Source: Plasmopara viticola (Eukaryota; Oomycota; Peronosporomycetes; Peronosporales; Peronosporaceae). Taken from it: DNA of 52,157 nucleotides. Below are positions 48,360 through 52,157 of this stretch, piece by piece. The number at the start of each line of letters is the position of its first letter. The stretch's first letter is position 1. A program made the position numbers and the translations under genes. Under the pieces are notes generated by a model that saw only the letters and a list, made by a program, of their open reading frames with translations, had not been told where the DNA came from and did no database searches. The stretch spans positions 1 to 52,157 of the forward strand of contig MBPM02000239.1 of NCBI GenBank assembly GCA_001695595.3. Reading direction: 5' to 3'.

Positions 48360-48840
48360 TGTGAATCTATTGCGTCTGCACACGTCTAGAATGGTAGATA
48401 GGACGTATCTATGGTCACATATCATCTCAGCACTTCCCAAGAGCGAATATTAGCTTTGTTGTTGCTTTATTGCGACTACGCACGTCTAGATTGATAGATC
48501 GGACGTATCTATGGCCATACATCATCTCATCACTCCCCAAGAGCGAATATACGCTTTATTGTGCATCTATTACGTCTGCACATGTCTAGAAAGGAAGAAA
48601 AGCCGTATCTATGGTCATATATCATCTCAGCCCTATCCAAGAGCGGCAATACGCTTAGTTGTGCATCTATTGCGTCTGCAAATGTCTAGAAACGAAAAAA
48701 AGCCGTTTCTATGGTCATACATCATCTCAGCATTTCACAAGAGCGACAATACGCTTAGTTGTTGCTTTATTGCGTCTGCGCACGTCTAGAATGATAGAAA
48801 GGACGTATCTATAGCCGAATATCTTCACAGCACTTCCCAA
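48360..48840 (+). repeat. Segment duplicated at 1400-bp spacing, copy 2
   Basis: Copy of 46960-47440 with a few changes (gatagatcgg for gatagatagg, catgtctag for cacgtctag). After 48840 the best match switches to the sequence 1100 bp upstream (gagtgaatattagcttagtt as at 47741), showing a mosaic of duplications of different length. Confidence 0.87.
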
Positions 48841-50184
48841 GAGTGAATATTAGCTTAGTTGTTGCTTTATTGCGTCTGCACACGTCTAGAATGGTAGATA
48901 GGACGTATCTATGGCCGTACATCATCTCGGCACTCCCCAAGAGCGACAATACGCTTAGTTGTGCAATTATTGCGTCTGCTCACGTCTAGAATGGTAGATA
49001 GGACGTATCAGTGGTCATATATCATCTCAGCACTTCCCAAGAGCGAATATACGCTGAGTTGTGCATCTATTGCGTCTGCGAACGTCTAGAATGATAGATA
49101 GGACGAATCTATAGCCGTACATCATCTCAACACTTCACAAGAGCGAGAATACGCTTAGTTGTGAATCTATTGCGTCTGCACACGTCTAGAATGGTAAAAA
49201 GGATGCATCTAGGGCTGTATATTATCCAAGCACTTCACAAGAGCGACAATACGCTTAGTTGTGAATCTATTGCGTCTGCACACGTCGAGAATGGAAGAAA
49301 GGACGTATCAAGGGCTGTATATCATCCCAGCACTTCACAAGAGCGACAATACGCTTAGTTGTCCATCTATTGCGTCTGCACACGTCTAGAAAGGTAGAAA
49401 GGCCGTATCTATGGTCATATATCATCCCAGCCCTATACAAGAGCGGCTATTCGCTAAGTCGTGCATCTATTGCGTCTGCACACGTCTAGAAAGGTAGAAA
49501 GGCCGTATCAATGGTCAAATATTTTCTCAGCACTTCACAAGAGCGACTATACGCTTAGTTGTGAATCTATTGCGACTACGCACGTCTAGAATGATAGATA
49601 GGACGTATCTATGGCCGTACATCATCTCAGCACTTCACAAGAGCGAATATACGCTTAGTTGTGCATCTATTGCGTCTGCGAACGTCTAGAATGATAGATA
49701 GATCGAATCTATAGCCGTACATCATCTCAACACTTCACAAGAGCGAGAATACGCTTAGTTGTGCATCTATTGCATCTGCACACGTCTAGAATGGTAAAAA
49801 GGACGCCTCTAGGGCTGTATATTATCCCAGCACTTCCCAAGAGCGACAATACGCTTAGTTGTGCATCTATTGCGTCTGCGGACGTCTAGAACGATAGATA
49901 GGACGAATGTATGGCCGTTCATCATCTCAGCACTTCACAAGAGCGACAATACGCTTAGTTGTGAATCTATTGCGTCTGCGCATGTCTAGAATGATAGAAA
50001 GGACGTATCTATAGCCGAATATCTTCACAGCACTTCCCAAGAGTGAATATTAGCTTAGTTGTTGCTTTATTGCGACTACGCACGTCTAGAATGATAGATA
50101 GGACGTATCTATGGCCGTACATCATCTTAGCACTCCCCAAGAGCGACAATACGCTTAGTTGTGCATCTGTTGCGTCTGCAGACG
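48841..50184 (+). repeat. Monomeric satellite, block E right
   Basis: About 13 monomers in exact 100-bp phase: the gtctagaatg word falls at the start of each 100-bp interval for more than a kilobase without any indel. Local similarities such as the cgaatctatagccgtacatc / gcgagaatacgcttagttgt pair at 49100-49150 and 49700-49750 (600 bp apart) suggest further higher-order structure. Confidence 0.82.
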
Positions 50185-51283
50185 TCTAGAATGGTGGAAA
50201 GAACGTATCTAGGGTCATTTATCATCTCAGCACTTCACAAGAGCGAATATACGCTTAGTTGTGAATCTATTGCGTGTGCACATGTCTGGAATGATAGAAA
50301 GGATGTATCTAAAGCCGAATATCTTCACAGCACTTCCCAAGAGTGAATATTAGCTTTGTTGTTGCTTTATTGCGACTACGCACGTCTAGAATAATCGATA
50401 GGACGTATCTATGGCCGTAAATCATCTCAGCACTCCCCAAGAGCGACAATACGCTTAGTTGTGCATCTATTGCGTCTGCGGACGTCTAGAATGATAGATA
50501 GGACGAATCTATGGCCGTTCATCATCTCAGCACTTCACAAGAGCGACAATACGCTTAGTTGTGAATCTATTGCGTCTGCACACGTCGAGAATGGAAGAAA
50601 GGACGTAACTAGGGCTGTCTATCATCCCATCACTTCTCAAGAACGACAATACGCTTAGTTGGTAATCTATTGCGTCTGCACACGTCTAGAATGTTAGATA
50701 GGACGTATCTATGGTCATATATCATCTCAGCACTTCACAAGAGCAAATATACGCTTAGTTGGGAATCTATTGCGTCTTCACACGTCTAGAATGTTAGATA
50801 GGACGTATCTATGGTCATACATCATCTCAGCATTTCCCAAGAGCGAATATACGCTTAGTTGTGAACCTATTGCGTCTGCGCGCGTCTAGAATGATAGAAA
50901 GGTCGTATCTATAGCCGAATATCTTCACAGCACTTCCCAAGAGCGAATATTAGCTTTGTTGTTGCTTTATTGCGTCTGCGCACGTCTAAAATTATAGATA
51001 GGACGTATCTATGGCCGTGCATCATCTCAGTACTTCCCAAGAGCGACAATACGCTTAGTTGTGCATCTATTGCGTCTGCGGACGTCTATATGATAGATAG
51101 GATGAATCTATGGCCGTTCATCATCTCAGCACTTCACAAGAGCGACAATACGCTTAGTTGTGAATCTATTGCGTCTGCACACGTCGAGAATGGTAGAAAA
51201 GACGTATCTAGGGCTGTATATTATCCCAGCACTTCCCAAGAGCGACAATACGCTTAGTTGTGCATCTATTGCGTCTGCACACG
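50185..51283 (+). repeat. 11-monomer (1099-bp) higher-order unit, copy 1
   Basis: From atggtggaaagaacgtatct (about 50190) the sequence recurs 1099 bp downstream. It includes attgcgtgtgcacatgtctg, ggaatgatagaaaggatgta, tctagaataatcgataggac and cttagttggtaatctattgc. Confidence 0.9.
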
Positions 51284-52157
51284 TCTAGAATGGTGGAAAG
51301 AACGTATCTAGGGTCATTTATCATCTCAGCACTTCACAAGAGCGAATATACGCTTAGTTGTGAATCTATTGCGTGTGCACATGTCTGGAATGATAGAAAG
51401 GATGTATCTAAAGCCGAATATCTTCACAGCACTTCCCAAGAGTGAATATTAGCTTTGTTGTTGCTTTATTGCGACTACGCACGTCTAGAATAATCGATAG
51501 GACGTATCTATGGCCGTAAATCATCTCAGCACTCCCCAAGAGCGACAATACGCTTAGTTGTGCATCTATTGCGTCTGCGGACGTCTAGAATGATAGATAG
51601 GACGAATCTATGCCGTTCATCATCTCAGCACTTCACAAGAGCGACAATACGCTTAGTTGTGAATCTATTGCGTCTGCACACGTCGAGAATGGAAGAAAGG
51701 ACGTAACTAGGGCTGTCTATCATCCCATCACTTCTCAAGAACGACAATACGCTTAGTTGGTAATCTATTGCGTCTGCACACGTCTAGAATGTTAGATAGG
51801 ACGTATCTATGGTCATATATCATCTCAGCACTTCACAAGAGCAAATATACGCTTAGTTGTGAATCTATTGCGTCTGCACGCGTCTAGAATGATAGAAAGG
51901 ACGTATCTATGGGCATATATCATCTCAGCACTTCCACAAGAGCAAATATTAGCTTTGTTTGTTGCTTTATTGCGTCTGCGCACGTCTAGAATTATAGATA
52001 GGACGTATCTATGGCCGTGCATCATCTCAGCATCTAACAAGAGCGACAATACGCTTAGTTGTGCATCTATTGCGTCTGCACACGTCTAGAAAGGAAGAAA
52101 GGCCGTATCTATGGTCATATATCATCCCAATTCTATCCAAGAGCGGCAATACGCTTA
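51284..52157 (+). repeat. 11-monomer higher-order unit, copy 2 (cut by window end)
   Basis: Copy of 50185 onward at a 1098-1099-bp offset, near-identical to about 51860. There one monomer (the gtcttcacacgtctagaatg copy at 50774) is missing, so the offset becomes about 1000 bp. A single-base expansion cluster lies at 51930-51965 (cttccacaagagc, gctttgtttgttgc). The array continues past the window edge. Confidence 0.88.

Larger units (their letters stand above)
1..52157. repeat. Continuous ~100-bp satellite DNA array
   Basis: The same ordered words recur about every 100 bp over the whole window: an attgcgtctg-like word, cacgtc, the core tctagaatgataga, ggacgta, tatggccgta, catctcagcacttc, agagcga and atacgctt. 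Spacing is close to 100 bp throughout, exactly so over long stretches after 40 kb, and 96-100 bp in the older left part. No unique sequence longer than a fraction of a monomer interrupts it. Local subfamilies replace each other along the array: cagcgtctcagcgc words on the left, gtatggccgtacatcatc in 6-15 kb, tatggccgtatatcttcaca in 16-32 kb, and gtgcatctattgcgtctgca after 32.8 kb. Long tandem arrays with higher-order structure like this are typical of eukaryotic heterochromatin. I do not recognise the family by name. The array is cut by both window ends. Confidence 0.97.

Noticed and set aside
1..52157. Hammerhead ribozyme in the satellite monomer
   Set aside because: Some animal satellites encode hammerheads, but I found no CTGATGA core word paired with a correctly placed GAAA on either strand of the monomer.
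1..52157. tRNA, rRNA or Pol III promoter elements
   Set aside because: An isolated ggttcg word occurs near 82, but without the rest of a B box, an A box or a cloverleaf. Nothing resembling rRNA is present.

Overview
The window is one uninterrupted satellite-DNA array. I found no credible protein-coding gene, RNA gene, transposon, CRISPR array or bacterial regulatory signal. From end to end it is built of tandem monomers very close to 100 bp. The monomer carries recognisable words in a fixed order: ctattgcgtctgcgcacgtc, then tagaatgatagaaagg, then acgtatctatggccgtatat, then catctcagcacttcacaaga, then gcgaatatacgcttagttgt. A consensus assembled by eye is exactly 100 bp, about 45% GC, with an XbaI hexamer (TCTAGA) near its start. 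This points to a eukaryotic nuclear genome and a heterochromatic, centromeric, pericentromeric or subtelomeric block. I cannot name the species. The monomer is not depleted in CpG (7 CpG per 100 bp, about 1.4 times expectation from base composition), so long-term heavy CpG methylation in the germ line is unlikely.

Layout. (A) 1-6.04 kb: old, divergent monomers with changes of orientation. 1-220 is on the minus strand, 221-5131 on plus, about 5133-6035 on minus, and everything after about 6.05 kb on plus. The plus part holds a ~297-bp trimer higher-order repeat (0.22-2.1 kb), unordered monomers (2.1-3.5 kb) and a 390-bp tetramer repeated three times (3.75-4.92 kb). The minus part at 5.13-6.04 kb is the same trimer family as 0.22-2.1 kb. 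(B) 6.05-15.5 kb: a ~4.0-kb unit duplicated in tandem (6290-10285 and 10286-14342), with nested ~0.7-kb duplications inside it and an older ~1-kb repeat on its right. (C) 15.5-32.85 kb: a mostly monomeric stretch with local dimer duplications, plus a strong 14-monomer (1392 bp) / 17-monomer (1690 bp) higher-order repeat from 23.5 to 30.4 kb. (D) 32.85-38.0 kb: a 400-bp tetramer twice, then a ~500-bp pentamer in eight consecutive copies. (E) 38.0-52.157 kb: a more homogeneous subfamily with mosaic 3-, 4-, 11-, 12- and 14-monomer duplications, still running at the right edge.

The left end is the most divergent and most rearranged, and the right end the most homogeneous and best phased. This fits a transition from an old array margin on the left towards a younger, actively homogenised interior on the right. 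The many short open frames are by-products of the repeat. Because 100 is not a multiple of 3, each frame passes through all three phases in 300 bp and meets stops at the conserved tctagaatgatag core in two of them.
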